From: Pomphorhynchus laevis
Lineage: Eukaryota > Acanthocephala > Palaeacanthocephala > Echinorhynchida > Pomphorhynchidae
Direction: 5' to 3'
DNA length: 64,000 nt
Assembly: GCA_012934845.2 (NCBI GenBank)
Contig: WNNJ02003558.1
Span: 56,991 to 120,990, forward strand
Positions 1 through 14,300 of this stretch are shown here, piece by piece (the first letter of the stretch is position 1; every line of letters starts with the position of its first letter). Position numbers and translations under genes: made by a program. The notes beneath the pieces are model-generated. The model was not told the origin of the DNA. It did no database searches and saw nothing but the letters and a program-made list of their open reading frames with translations.

Positions 1-1260
1 AATTCAAAGCTGTTTGGAATCTCCCTGAATTAGCGCTGATAGACGATCAAGTCGATTCGTAATGATAACTGACTGTTTTAGGAATATACTGGCTTGCAGT
101 AAATTTGCACCCTTAAGTCGATCTGAGAACCGATCAAGTTGATTCATAATGATTACTGACATGGAAATAATTCTGTCTGCGGTAAATTTATTAAAATTCA
201 AAGCTGTTTGGAATCTCCATGAATAAGCACTGAAATCCGATTTAGTCAATCCATAAAAAATCACTAAATATTTTAGGAATAGACCGGTCTGCGATAAATT
301 TGCATACTGAATTAGCCCTCAGAACTGATCAAGTCGATTCATAATGATTACTGACATAGAAATAGTTCGGTGGGCTGTATGTTTGTTAACATTCAAAGCT
401 GTTTGAAATATCCCTGAATTAGCGCTGATAGACGATCAAATCGATTCATAACGATCACTGACTATGATTGGAATTGACTGGTTTGCAGTAAATTTGCACA
501 CTTAATTCGATTTGAGAATCGATTAAGTCGATTCATAAAAATCACTAACTATTTTAGGAATAGACCAGTCTGCGATAAATTTGCATAATGAATTAGCCCT
601 CAGAACTGATCAAGTCGATTCATAGTGATCAACGACATAGAAATAGTTCGGTTTGCTTTATATTTTTAAACATTCAAAGCAGTTTCGATTTTTGCTGAAT
701 TAGCACAGAGAGACGATTATGTCGATTCATAACGATCACTGACTGTTTTAGGAATATACTGGCTTGCAGTAAATTTGCACCCTTAAGTCGAACTGAGAAC
801 CGATCATCTTGATTCATAATGATTACTGACATGGAAATAATCCGGTCTGCGGTAATTTATTAAAATTCAAAACTGTTTGGAATCTCCATGAATTAGCACC
901 GAGATCCGATCTAGTCAATCCATAAAAAATCACTAAATATTTTAGGAATAGACCGGTCTGCGATAAATTTGCATAATGAATTAGCCCTCAGAACTGATCA
1001 TGTCGATTCATAATGATCAACGACATAGAAATAGTTCGGTCTGCCTTTTATTTTTAAGCATTCAAAGCAGAGAATCGCTGAATTAGCGCCTATTGACGAT
1101 CAAGTCGATTCATAATGATCACTGACTATAATTGGAATATAAAAATCTGAGGTCAATTTGCACGATGAATTATACCCAAAAACTGATTGATTATATTCAT
1201 AAATGTAACTGAATTATATAAATATTCCGGTTTGTTGTGAATTTGTTGGAAAGCAGTGAT
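1..1260. repeat. Divergent tandem satellite with higher-order period
   Basis: Units of roughly 86-108 bases each carry a core like GATCAAGTCGATTCATAAT, near 46, 133, 238, 326, 434, 522, 608, 714, 803, 908, 997 and 1098. Each core is followed by GGAATA(G/T)AC(C/T)GG and TAAATTTGCA boxes. Neighbouring units differ, but blocks recur at about 670 bases: the stretch from 61 (TGATAACTGACTG) reappears near 733 almost unchanged. That implies about seven basic units per higher-order unit. The array runs off the left edge and decays after about 1200. No coding potential is seen. Confidence 0.85.
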
Positions 1261-2189
1261 TGCGAAAAATCGATCAATTAACTTTGTACATCTTTGAATC
1301 ATCCTTAATATTATGATTTTTAAGCGTAATTGCTGTGTTTGAATTTGTTAGTATACTTTCTGCTGATAGAAGACAAGAAATAACGGTCTTTGTATCTGTA
1401 ACTCGGTAGAAAATTATATTTAAAACACTGTTTTTCACTCTTATCAATGACAAATACTTTCTTAAAAAATTCCTACTTTTAGTGTTTAGGATTACTCGCT
1501 CTCTCTATACGATTTCAGTAGTCAAATGTTTTATATCGTCCTTTAAAATATTTGCTGCTTATATTTCCTCAGGTTCATATTGTTTAACTGATGCTGTGAA
1601 TATAAAATGTAGTGTCTTCTTTGTCAATTTATTTAAAACAGAACAGGTAATTCGCAAACGAATGCGACTCCGTCGACCATCAGAAACTTGATATTTTTTG
1701 ATCTTAAATATCTTTACAATCTACTACTATCATGCATGTGGGTCACTTTTTTGATACTCCCTATATGAAAGTCCAAGACAGCGATCGTAATATTTTCTTT
1801 TTCTTGCTAAAAACTTTATCAGATCACATTTCGTATTGTTTCCACGTGTTTTATGCGAAGTATATTTTCCGCTGCTGCCACTATAAAGTATAATCAGCAA
1901 CACTTCTACATTCTGCTACTTGTAGCAGCGTCAATGTTGTTCTTTTCATAGGCACCATCAATTCTTAATGACGTTCGTAACGGTTACAATTCGAGTGGTT
2001 AGTCGCTGAATCTGTTCGGATAGAAAGCAAATGCGGAAATCCCTAAACATATAATTCTTTTTTAATTTTCAGTTAATCACATTCCCTCCTCGTTATCAAT
2101 TAATTTGTATTTACGTGCTTTTTAGAGGTTTTCGTCGTGGTCTGTTTTGTTTGATCTTTGACAATTAACACGTAATAATCTTTTGGAAA
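1261..2189 (+). promoter_or_regulatory. Upstream region and 5' leader of the atrophin gene
   Basis: This stretch lies between the satellite and the start codon, so it must contain the promoter and leader of the gene unless further 5' exons lie outside the window. I see no clear TATA or initiator element. An in-frame TAA at 2166-2168 precedes the ATG at 2190, which supports that start. Short open frames here look like chance. Pyrimidine-rich runs around 1840-2110 could include a leader intron or a trans-splice acceptor, but nothing decides this. Confidence 0.4.
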
Positions 2190-2328
2190 ATGGCAGAAAA
2201 CTGCCGAAATCGAAACACTACATTGTCCAGACTTAATGGCAAGAAAATTGGCAGCACCAGTAGTGCCCACAAGGGCATTCCGATTACCGAGTACACTAAC
2301 TCCAAAGGAGAAATATATGAAATTAGGG
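2190..2328 (+). CDS. RERE: Atrophin exon 1: N-terminus and start of BAH
   Basis: It encodes MAENCRNRNTTLSRLNGKK and continues to GEIYEIR, the entry to the BAH domain (human RERE has [20 protein letters not shown] at this place). An in-frame stop lies just upstream, so this is the first coding exon. The donor is GGG|GTAAAT and the exon ends in phase 1. The N-terminus is much shorter than the acidic and basic leader of vertebrate RERE. Confidence 0.82.
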
Positions 2329-5300
2329 GTAAATGCTTGATAACTTTACTTTGTTTTGATATTTGCTCTTATTGTATTTTCAGAACACGTCTACGTAGAT
2401 GTCAGTTTTAGCCAACATGGAGATAGTACGCAAATACCGTACGCAATCGCGTTTATTCACGCTTTCAAAGTAATTCGCATTTTGTTTCGTTTAAATATAA
2501 GCTTTTTTTTAATTTTTAACAGGCCAAAAAAGATGGAATTTACATGGACATTCGCTGGTACTATAGATTTAATGATCTTCCAGTCGATTTACAGACTCAG
2601 ATACATCCTGATCTTACTGGTGAGTTTCGGTATTTTATTTCTCTTATAAAATAGCTGCTTCGAAAATGACTATTCATCAGAAAAAACACATGACATGTTT
2701 GACTGTGAGTCAACGCGTTAGAAAGACTGATAATCTCGAATGAACTGAAAATGTAGGAAGTGATAATTTATCAGGCAATGCTATTTAACTGTTTTTTACT
2801 AGTCATTTCGTGCGTTTAGCCATACATTGAATTTTGCAAAATTTACCTTATCGGTTTATTTAATTATTTCAAAACTATAATATTAATTTTTAAACCAAAA
2901 TCTACTTGGCCGAGAAATCTCATTAGTAATTTTCACCTACCTTGATTTATTTGTAATAATTTAAAGCAATATTCGCATGATATTCCCTCGCAATATCCGT
3001 TTAAGTGAATTAATCTGCGAATTTCATCAAAAATTTTTCTTAGTTTAGAAATTTTGGGTACCTGACAAAATATATATGTCAGGTACCACTCGTATAACGT
3101 TTTACAAAGTAGAACATTTTATATTATTATGAGTCAAATATTTCGCTTATTGACTGTATATTTTCAGTAACATATTAAAACCCAAGTTTTACGATTTAAA
3201 TTATAACAAAATATTTAACAAACTATTATGGTAAAATATTCTGAAGGACACTTATCGGATCATAGAACTTTTTGATTTGTCAAAAAACAATGTTTTAATA
3301 AATACTTCAAACGAGACGAACGCCTTTTTCTGAAATGTAAGTTATTTTTAAAATCTGTTCTAAAATTTGTAATTTAAACATTTTTAAACATTTTAAGACT
3401 AGCATGATTCGCGGTAGATTGTAATGTTCCAAAATAAAAGAGATGAAAATTGTCTATTACTTAAGCTTATAATCTAACATTAGATTAAATCATCCAGATT
3501 ATTTTCATTAAAGACTTGATTTGACCGCGTATTCTGTCAAGTTTCAAAAATCCACCCATTAACATTTAATTATCAATGATAAATGTCCGTAATTACATTA
3601 ATGATTTTGCTTTAATGATATTTCTTGATATGATCTAATTTCGGTGATTTTTTGATTTGCTGGATCTGCCACCTGTTTTCGTAAATATCATATGTCGTTT
3701 TTATTTTCTTCGATTTTTGGGTTTTGTTTTTCAAATTAGCATAAAAATTGGACGTGACAACAAGATGGACTCATTTTTATTCTGAATGCAATTTCTTAAT
3801 TGCCCAAATTTCAATTGACGGATATGCGATTCTTTTTTAATTTTTTGGCACGTTTCTTTTCTTGCTTTTCTGATCCATACAAATCAATCCAGCAGATACA
3901 TTCTCTTTATAATGCATGTCAAAACATGAAGCGTTTCGAGTTCATTGTATATCGCAGTAATCATCACACTATTTCAATGTATCCAGCTCGGTAAAAGGAA
4001 TTTTTTTACTCTTGAGGTGTTTCAGTAAATGATCGTATTATGACCCTAGGGATGCAGTGCCACCCTTTTTCTACTTTGAAGTAAATAATCCCAATTAATC
4101 AATAAATTATAAAAGATATTTTACATATTATTAATGTTTTACAAGTTGTCTCACAATTCTCATATACAATGGCTGCTTCTATCCTATAAATTAGTGAAAG
4201 TTGTTTCTCTTTCATAAACTCCCCGTTATCTTCATTGTTATTCTTCAGTAATTGACATTTTACATGTTTTGCTCCTTACTACTACGTTGCACCACTTATC
4301 GTCGAAAATATCAACGAAGTATTGAAAACTTTTTGTTTAATGTTCCTTCTCTGCAGTCGTTGGCCCGATATACTTGTCAGATATGTATCGCTTTTTCAAC
4401 TGTCATTGTCGTTGTGATAACTTCTTTCCAATCGAAGTTGACATACAATTAATCTTATATAATTGAATTTAGGTCCCGTATAATATCTCTCTATGTCTCT
4501 GCTTGTAATTTGTCTTGAAATAATATAAGTCTATTTTATAGGCTTTGTGAAATTCTGTAATAATCTTAATTATTAATTACTTTTTGTCACATGACAAAAC
4601 GATTTAGTTTTTTAGAAACTTCCAGTTTCTAGATACGTAATGAGTTTCCACTATATTGACATTGTGTCCTGTTTTCAATTGCATCATCGATTCATCTCAA
4701 AAATTAAGACTAATTTTTTCATATTTTATTTGATTATATAAAAGTACACGGCTTTTACTAAAAGAAAATAATATTTAATTCAGAAAAGTTTATTACAAAA
4801 CAACACACGAGAAAGTTTACATAAAAACAATGACTGTATAGATAAGATTGGACATAGTTCTCCGATGGGATTTTGAGACCAACAACACATATGATATTTA
4901 TGAAGATGAACCGAATTCTTTCAACAAATGAAAGAAAAATAATCATTACGTTTCACAACTAGGGTTTTTTAAGAAATATATTGTAAGTACTTTTATTTTT
5001 AACCCAGAATAAGCAGTTTTCTTTGATTTGTTAATCATCGGTTCTGTTCCATGAATATCATATATATGAACCCTTAGCAATCACAAGTGATTTAAATAAA
5101 AAAGGGCATTTGTTCTATTTCATTTTGGAGAATATATTATACAAGTAGAATAAACTAACAATATTGGATCACATATTCATAACTACGATGTATATTATTG
5201 TATAACCAAAATATTGGTGTTCTTCTCCGGCACGAAATCAAAGATTTCGTTTATTCAAACTTTTTCAATTGTGTGTTTAAGCTCTTAAAACTTATATATA

Positions 5301-8300
5301 TACTGATAATTGTTCTACTGTATATACTGATAATTGTTCTACTTTAATAAACAAAAAAGACTGAATTTATTGAATTAAGACAATTCGACAATCTTATAGA
5401 CGCCACACAAGGAACTTATCTAGCATTTGATTTCACCACTCTTCCTATCAGTGACGTATTAAGAGATAACACATTATGATATTTAACTTATCGAAACGTA
5501 TGCTCTCTAAATATAGATATTTTACTTTATATATAAAGTAAAATATATAAACTAAATAAAGTAAAATATATATAAACTTTATATATTTTACATATATATA
5601 AATATATTTATATATATTTTACATATATATTATATAATATATATATTATATATATTATATATTTATATATAATATATTTATATCTTATATATAAATATAT
5701 TATATATATTTCATATTTCCTCGTGTGGTTCTTTCAATCCTATCAGCATCACTGTACAATACAATAGGAAATCGACACCGGACACTAAACCGTAAGCTAT
5801 CTTTTTACTATTGTGAATATTCATTGCTTACACGATCCGTATTACTTCATTGGTCGGTTTGATATTATCCTTGTGTGGTTATTTCAATCCTATCAGCATC
5901 ACTGTACACTACAATCAGCGTGGGTGGACCTCATCAGCAGTGAGCCTACGCCTGCATTTCATGGTTTATATTAGGCTTATATACCAAATTACACAATTTA
6001 TGTGTAATTTGGTATAATTATAATTTGGTACAATTTATGTGTAATTTGTGGACGGTAACTATTATTTGCAATTCGAACACACAACACACCGATTTTTTTA
6101 TTTCGTTCATTTATTATTGTGAAGAATATTCATTGCTTACACGAGCCGTTATCATTTTATCCTCGTGTATTCTTTCAATCCTATCAGAATCACTGTACAC
6201 TACAATCAGCGTTTTTTAATAAACTTCAGGAGTGAGCCCACGCCTACATTTCATGGTTTATATTAGGCTTATATACCAAATTACACAATTTATGTGTAAT
6301 TTGGTATAATTATGATTTGGTACAATTTATGTGTAATTTGTGGACGGTAACTATTATTTGCAATTCGAACACACAACACACCGATTTTTTTTATTTCGTT
6401 CATTTATTATTGTGAAGAATATTCATTGCTTACACGAGCCGTTATCATTTTATCCTCGTGTTATTCTTTCAATCCTATCAGAATCACTGTACACTACAAT
6501 CAGCGTGGGTGGATCTCATAAGCAGTGAGCCCACGCCTGCATTTCATGTTTCAGTCTTGTTACTGTTTCTGCTGAACCCCTTGTGGCCGAAATGCTTGTT
6601 TATATTTGGCTTATATTGACCAAATATTGATCTATACCAAATATTTTATATAAATCTGCGTGATTAATTTACTGATAATTACACAGATTATATATATAAA
6701 CAAGTTCATAAGATATTGTGGTTATATATAAGTTAATGTATATGAGTTTAAATTATCATTATCTGGTATTTTTATTGGTAATGCTAATAATTTTTATCAC
6801 AACATTTATTTTGTTACATATCATATATTACAGAAAGCAAAGTGGGATCACTTTCTGACACGGAATGCTGATATAAAAGAAATAAAAAGCGTTACTGACA
6901 TAGTTATACTGTATCGACTAGATATTTTGTTATTTTTCTCGCTAATACTCTATGGGTTCTTCCTTTCAGAAAAATAATAAATACAGAATAACAAGAAGAA
7001 AGCATTTGTCTTCCAATGTATACTTTTGCCTATTGTGGATTTTAAAAATTTTAATAGAGTTGGTATATTTTTTGAATGTGTAATTATTGCTTGATTAAAT
7101 CACTTGAATATTTTTGAATCACTCGAATATCACTGCTTATTTGATTTTCAAAATTACGAATCTAAATACAATAATAATTTTTTTGACACTGTTTTCGCAT
7201 GCTCAGGGGATTTGAAGTATGTGCTACAAAAGTTTTGGTTACTGTCGCGATCAATTGTCTTTATAAGTAGTCATCATTCTTATAAGTAGACTTTTATAAG
7301 ACATACAAGATAACAGATATGAATGTGTCTATCATACAACATTAGTATAATGAATCTTCTTAATAAATTGCGAATCGTTAGAGTCGGGTTACCAAATTAG
7401 GATTTTGCTTATATATTGAAAGCTAAAATATAAGGATTTAATTATTCAGACATTGATGATTTATGGTAGCATTACAACATTAATATTTTTTTGGATGAAT
7501 GCATTTTCTAACAAAGTTGCATTCATCATCAAAAATTTCAAAAGTATATAGTTTTTGTTACTTCATAAATTATAATTTATAGCAATGAATTCACTGATGT
7601 TAATTCTATTTTTCTAATAGCCGTAATATTATTAAATAAAATATATTAGACCACATATATTATTTATTTTAGTTAAATATATTATTTTTAATACATAATT
7701 TTTTTTAAGATTATGAAATGATAATATATGGTAATGTATATATATGTGATTTATTGGAAATATACAAGTTGGTATAACTCACTGCGTTGTGGTATAACTC
7801 ACAACGTGACTTCATTATTCGAGTTTACTGTTTAATAAACATCAATTTGCATAAAGATATGGTGGCTAATGTTAACAATTTTTTTAAATGACATTTTACT
7901 AGTATTGACATTACATAATGTCAATCGTAATGTTTCAATTCTTAATGTATTTCCATTGCATAATTAGTTTCTATAAAAATATAGCAACTTAATTGTTCTT
8001 CTCTCATTTTACTTGTTTGATCAGAACAAATAAAGATCATTTGCATTAGCCAAGTCAGATTGCTAGAGACGGACATTTATTAGTTTCCAAAACGGATAGT
8101 TTCTCTTCGAAATATTATATATTTCAATATATTATAAGAAAAGAATATAATATGTTATACTAATATTAATGTAATATTATATTATATATATTTATTGTCG
8201 TTTTTTGAGATATACTGCTTTATATATTTTCCTTGGCAAACCTTTGTGTATATAAAATATCAAATACACAAAAATCCGTATTTTTTAGTAACACGACTGT

Positions 8301-11300
8301 ATTTCTAGCAGAGTCCAGATCCAAAAAATAATAAATTTTAACACATAATCAATTTAAATAGTTATAAACAATTAAATTATAATTTCAACACAACTGAAAA
8401 TATGATCAGAAAGTTAAGGTGTGAGTGGTTAGTAAGTAAAAATTGGTTAACTGTTTGATTTCGAATTGTAAACTAAATACATTAACCGATCCAAGCAAAT
8501 CTCTAAATCTCGATTTTACAATTCTTTTGTCCATATCACTGATATTCTCTATATATTTTGCTACGTCACATAGCAAATTAAGTAATACATTGGATGTTAC
8601 AATTTTTCTAAAACATTTTAATTTTATTTTTTAAATGGGCAAAAAAACCGTGATTTATAATTTTACCGTTTGACTGCCCTTTATTTTTTCGCAAGCTTTA
8701 ATCGATATAATCACAAAGCACACTTGAAAATACTTGAGATTCATTAGAATATCTGGCAAGCAGTTTGGCTGCAGTCAAAAAGTCAATCATTATTTTTCTT
8801 ATAAATTGGTGATTACAAATAATATTGCTGAAAATACAGAAAAGCTTCAAAATAATATATTCTATCATACAATTAAAATTACTGACTTTATGTAGCGTTT
8901 GACACTCAGGGTCATTCTGAGATTTAAGGTCATGGACACAACATTTGATAACATGACAAATTAAATTAAATAGTTTTGACTTGGTTTACAAATAATTTGT
9001 CCGGCACTTCGTCTACGAACTCTGTACCGTCACCAGTCAGTGGACTTATTTACAAACAAAGTAATACTCCAGGATACCTTGGTACAATTTAACCATCATT
9101 TGCTAATGTTACACCTACCAACCGTTTTCCTGGTATCGACACCACTGTTTATCATCTTCCAAAAAATCAAAACTCAACTACAGATTATATATGTGAAAAC
9201 GGTGTTAAATCAATGGCTAAGAATGGATACACGTTTTATAAGAAACATTTACCTGGCGTCGATGGCCCCATACACGTCAAGGGCTACATTAATCCCTCTA
9301 TAATTTGAGCAAATAGAGCCGACTGCTCTTCGATATTCGTTGCACATATAGTTCAAAATCTGATCCAGAAGAATATTGTTCGGGGAATACTTGCTGAGAA
9401 TTAAAAATTTAATTTATTAATTCACATAATTAATTATAATTAATATAATATTATATATTATATTATCTATATTATATATATGATAATATAATATATAATA
9501 TTATATATTATATATAATATTATATTATTATATAATATTATTATAGTGCCGCGTTGATTATAACCCGGCACTTAAAAAAATTCAAAACACGTATCAAGAG
9601 ACGGTGCATATGCCTTATTAAGCACCCTAACTCTAAGAAACAAAAACCTCCATCTGACCTCAGACGAATTTACCGATGCTATTTCAACGCGATATGGTTT
9701 AATGCCCAACAACTTGGTCAGTAAACACTGTCCATGCGGAGCTAAATTAGAGATCGGGCGCGCCTTCTTATTCAAAAAAGGTAGCCTCCCAACCACCAGG
9801 CACAACGTGTTACGTGACATAATTGCTCATAAAGTAACTAGTGTGCGTCACAGTGTGGAAATCGAACCGCAATTATCCCCAGTTCCTGACAACCTTAAAT
9901 TTGACGCGTCAAACACTTCAAGAGACTATGTAGCAAGGCTAGACGTGGTAGTGACAGGGCATACGATATGAACGGACATTCTTGGATGTCAGTGTCTTTT
10001 CCATTTTTGCTCAATCATTTTCCAACCGAGTCATCTCGTTCTCGTTTGAATTCAACGAGAACAGGAAGATTTCGAAATACGAAGAAATAGTTACAACAGT
10101 CGAATAAGGTTTGTTCGTACATTTTATCCTATCATCGTCAGGTTGACTTGGAGAGCGTTTATTAGCGTTTATTAGCGTTTATTAACGCTCCGCAATACGT
10201 TATAAACGAATGGTATCCATATCTTGAGGATAATAATCGAATTCGTGATTCATACGGAAAAATTATCAATGAACATAACTTCAATCGGATTATAGGCTAC
10301 TTGAATATTGACAAATATTCTGGCCTAGTATTTGGTGGAAAATACGATCGAGAGAAGTTTGTCATGTGTCCTACAATCGTAAGTGATCCAAGTAACGACC
10401 ACCACGTGATGAATGAAGAAATATGTGGCCCTATTTTACCAGTAAAATCGGTGTCAAATGTTGAAGAAACAATGGATATAATTAATAAAAAACCTAAACC
10501 ATTGGTTATATATTTGTATACACAAAACAACAGAGTAACAAATAATATTGTTAACCGAACATCCAGCGGATCAGTATGTTTGAACGATTGCTATGTACAA
10601 ATCACAATACCCAATGTACCATTCGGGAAGTTGACTTGGGCGGTATCAATAAATTGAATTGGCACGATAGTTTAAAGACTTTAAGCAATAGAAAAGCTGT
10701 CGTTAGAAGATCTGATAAGTTCGATATTGTCAATAGAAAATTTCTATATCCACCACATACAAAAAGGAAGGCAAAAATAATGATGGATATTATTGAATCC
10801 ACAACAAGTACCAAAACAATCATACGAATAGCTTATATATCATCATTTATTGTGGCGACTGCTGTTTTAATTTCATTTGGATATTTTATTGGAAGGATAA
10901 ATAGTTGAATTACATATTTGTCTGTGAAAACATTTGAGCCAGCTAATATAGGCAGTGTTTTAACATTAAAAGTAACTGATACAAATTGATTTTATTTCCT
11001 TACAATACCAAAACGTCAACGAAATAATGTTCCAATTAAATAAAATTTTCATTTTAATGCATAATAACTAGATTCTGCGATTGTTCAATAAAATATTTAT
11101 TTTTTTTAATTCCATTAATATAATGCAGTTACATGTCACCATATTAAACAGAGTTAAATTAGTCCCGAAATTGTTCAAACCTTAATTGATTTTGCACTAA
11201 AGTTGCAAATTTTCTTTATGAAAATAAACGATTTTTTAATCTTTACTGCAAAATCAAGATAGAGCTTCGCGAGCTACGGCTACATAATATCAAACCTCAA

Positions 11301-14300
11301 AAGCAAATTGTCGTTTGAAGTGACCAGTGCTTCATCCGTGTGCATCCGAGCCCCGAGAATTTCGAAAAGGAATGCACATATTATAACACTCAATAAACCT
11401 TATTTTTTAACAGTTTTTTAAAGTTGTTTGTTTTTTGAAAAAAATATTCTTACATAATTGTACAATATTAATATAATATTATTACAAAATAGATTATATT
11501 ATATTATATAATAATTATGTACGCTTTAATAATTAAATTATTATTGACTTAATTAATGAAATAATTGTGAAAAGATCGAAATAAATAGGAGCACTTGGTT
11601 GGTCGTTCAGCCTCTAACTTCTTTCATAATTTAGAAAATTGACTTGATCAGGCTACCGTAAACCAACGATATGTTTATTCATGTTGGATTAATACATTGT
11701 CCCTTTTATAAGTTTTAACTTAAACTAATTTTAATGCTTAACGACATATTTTTTTCAATTATGGTTATTATATTGACTTGTTTGTAATTAACGACGAAAC
11801 CGATTTTTAGCAGATTTCTATGTCTGCAATGAAAACGTATTGACTGTTGTGATCAAAGCGAATTTTGATTAGCTCGGTATCTGCATGATAGCTTACAGTT
11901 TTTTTTGATTTCCCATGTAAAATATGCTTGTCTATATATTTAGAAACATATAAAATATGTTTCTAATAGGCTACCGTAAACCAACGATATGTTTATTCAT
12001 GTTGGATTAATACATTGTCCCTTTTATAAGTTTTAACTTAAACTAATTTTAATGCTTAACGACATATTTTTTTCAATTATGGTTATTATATTGACTTGTT
12101 TGTAATTAACGACGAAACCGATTTTTAGCAGATTTCTATGTCTGCAATGAAAACGTATTGACTGTTGTGATCAAAGCGAATTTTGATTAGCTCGGTATCT
12201 GCATGATAGCTTACAGTTTTTTTTGATTTCCCATGTAAAATATGCTTGTCTATATATTTAGAAACATATCGTAAGTAATACGACAAACAAATGTTTTTCA
12301 TTAAATATTAATAATAATTGTAACTGCAATACCGCAGGTGTAGTGTATCTAATACAATGCACATGTGGATTGCAATATATAGGAAAAACATATCAAATGT
12401 TAAAAACTAGGTTTAGGCAACACATATATAATATACAGCATAATAGTCAAACTATATTTCATAAACATATGAGATTAATAGGACATGATATTAAAAACTG
12501 TAAATTATTTATTTTAGAACATATTATCGAAGAAAACATTTCTATATTAAATCAAAAACTATTAGAAAAAGAAGATTTTTGGATTAAAACGCTTAATTCC
12601 ATGTACCCATTAGGATTGAATGACGTGGTACAAGGAATTGGCAGAAGTAGTATAATACATAAAAACAATTATATTATAATAATCCGGTTAAACGCAAACC
12701 AAGAAGTCATGGTGATAAAAGGAATAGGAAAAATAGAGTTAAAAATATTAAAAAAGATATGTATATAAATGAACAATTAGAAATATTAAAACAACTTTTT
12801 AGTGATAATAAGCTAAAAGATCTTTATGTAAATAAAAGAAGTTTTTCTAAAGATATCATATGTTCAATAAATCAAAAATTAATTAACGACTATGATAGGC
12901 TAAGTTGTATAATAGACAGTTATTGTAATACAAAATACTATAATCGTACAATAAATGTAAATAATAACAATAGAAAATATACATTAACCATAAACTTCAT
13001 TAATAAATGTATAGATAACATAAATATAGCCGGACTTTTAAATAATTCTAAAAGTAAAGAAATAATAGGGTCAGATTTAAGTAAATATATTCCTAAAATA
13101 AGGTATAAACTCCTACCACCATTAGGACGAAAAATTTGTAATTATAATAAAGAATTAAAATCAATATGTAACGATAATATTAGAAACATAATGGAAACAG
13201 AATGCAATTGTAAAAGTCTTAGTTTTGATAAAATAAATGAACATATATGTACCCATAATCTAGAATTAATTGAAAATTGTGAATTAAGAAAGCTGCTATC
13301 GAAAGGGTATAAATATAGATTAAATAACAACAACGACAAAAATAAAATATACAGTTCGTTATATAATAACTTAAATGATTACTTTAGTAAGCTGATTAAT
13401 AGTGAAAGCTCGAATATATCTAAGATAAACATTTGGAAAGATTATATATTTGATAAAATTAAAAATAAAATGAAAATAACAAACAATTATAAAAGGAAAG
13501 ATAAAATTAATAAAGATATGTATAAAGAACTTACTAAATTAAAGGATAACTATATAATAACAACTATTGATAAAGCTAGTAATAACTTTGTCTTCATATG
13601 TAAAAAGCTTTATTATGATATACTAATGAAAGAGGTTAATTCTAATGATTTAAATGTAAATCCAGCATATGAACGTAGTGAGTTGAGTTTAGAAACAATT
13701 ATTACAAGTCACTGTTCTATAATGGATAAAAAGGGTATAAAGGTTGAATTAGATAATAAAACTATACCTATATTATATTGGAATCCAAAATTACATAAAA
13801 ATCCAATAAAACCTAGGTTCATATGTAGTGCGTTTAAATGTACATTAAAACCACTTTCTGTTTATATGAATAAAATGCTTAAAGTAATTAAAGCACATTT
13901 TAAAAAATATTGCAAGGTAATCGAAATTAATACTGGTATAAAACACTATTTCAGTATTAATTCTACAAAAGAATTTTTAGAACAGACAAAAGGAATAAAT
14001 TTTCAAAATATAAATACATACGATTTTAGTACGCTTTATACAAATCTAGATTTAGTAGATATTAAAGAAGCGTTAGTAAAATTAATTAATCTTATATTCG
14101 GAAAAAGATATACATATATATGTTATAATAATTATAACGCCTATCTAACAAAAATTAAACCATCAAATAAATATAAATATATGGATAAAATTGAATTAAT
14201 AGAATCCTTAAATATTTTGATAAATCAAAATTATTTAAAAGTAGGGACATCTATATTTAGACAAGTAAAAGGTGTTCCAATGGGTGGTAATAGTAGCCCA

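Noticed and set aside
2356-2649. Open frame of 97 codons over exons 2-3
   Set aside because: It runs through intron sequence in another frame; the BAH match needs the spliced frame.
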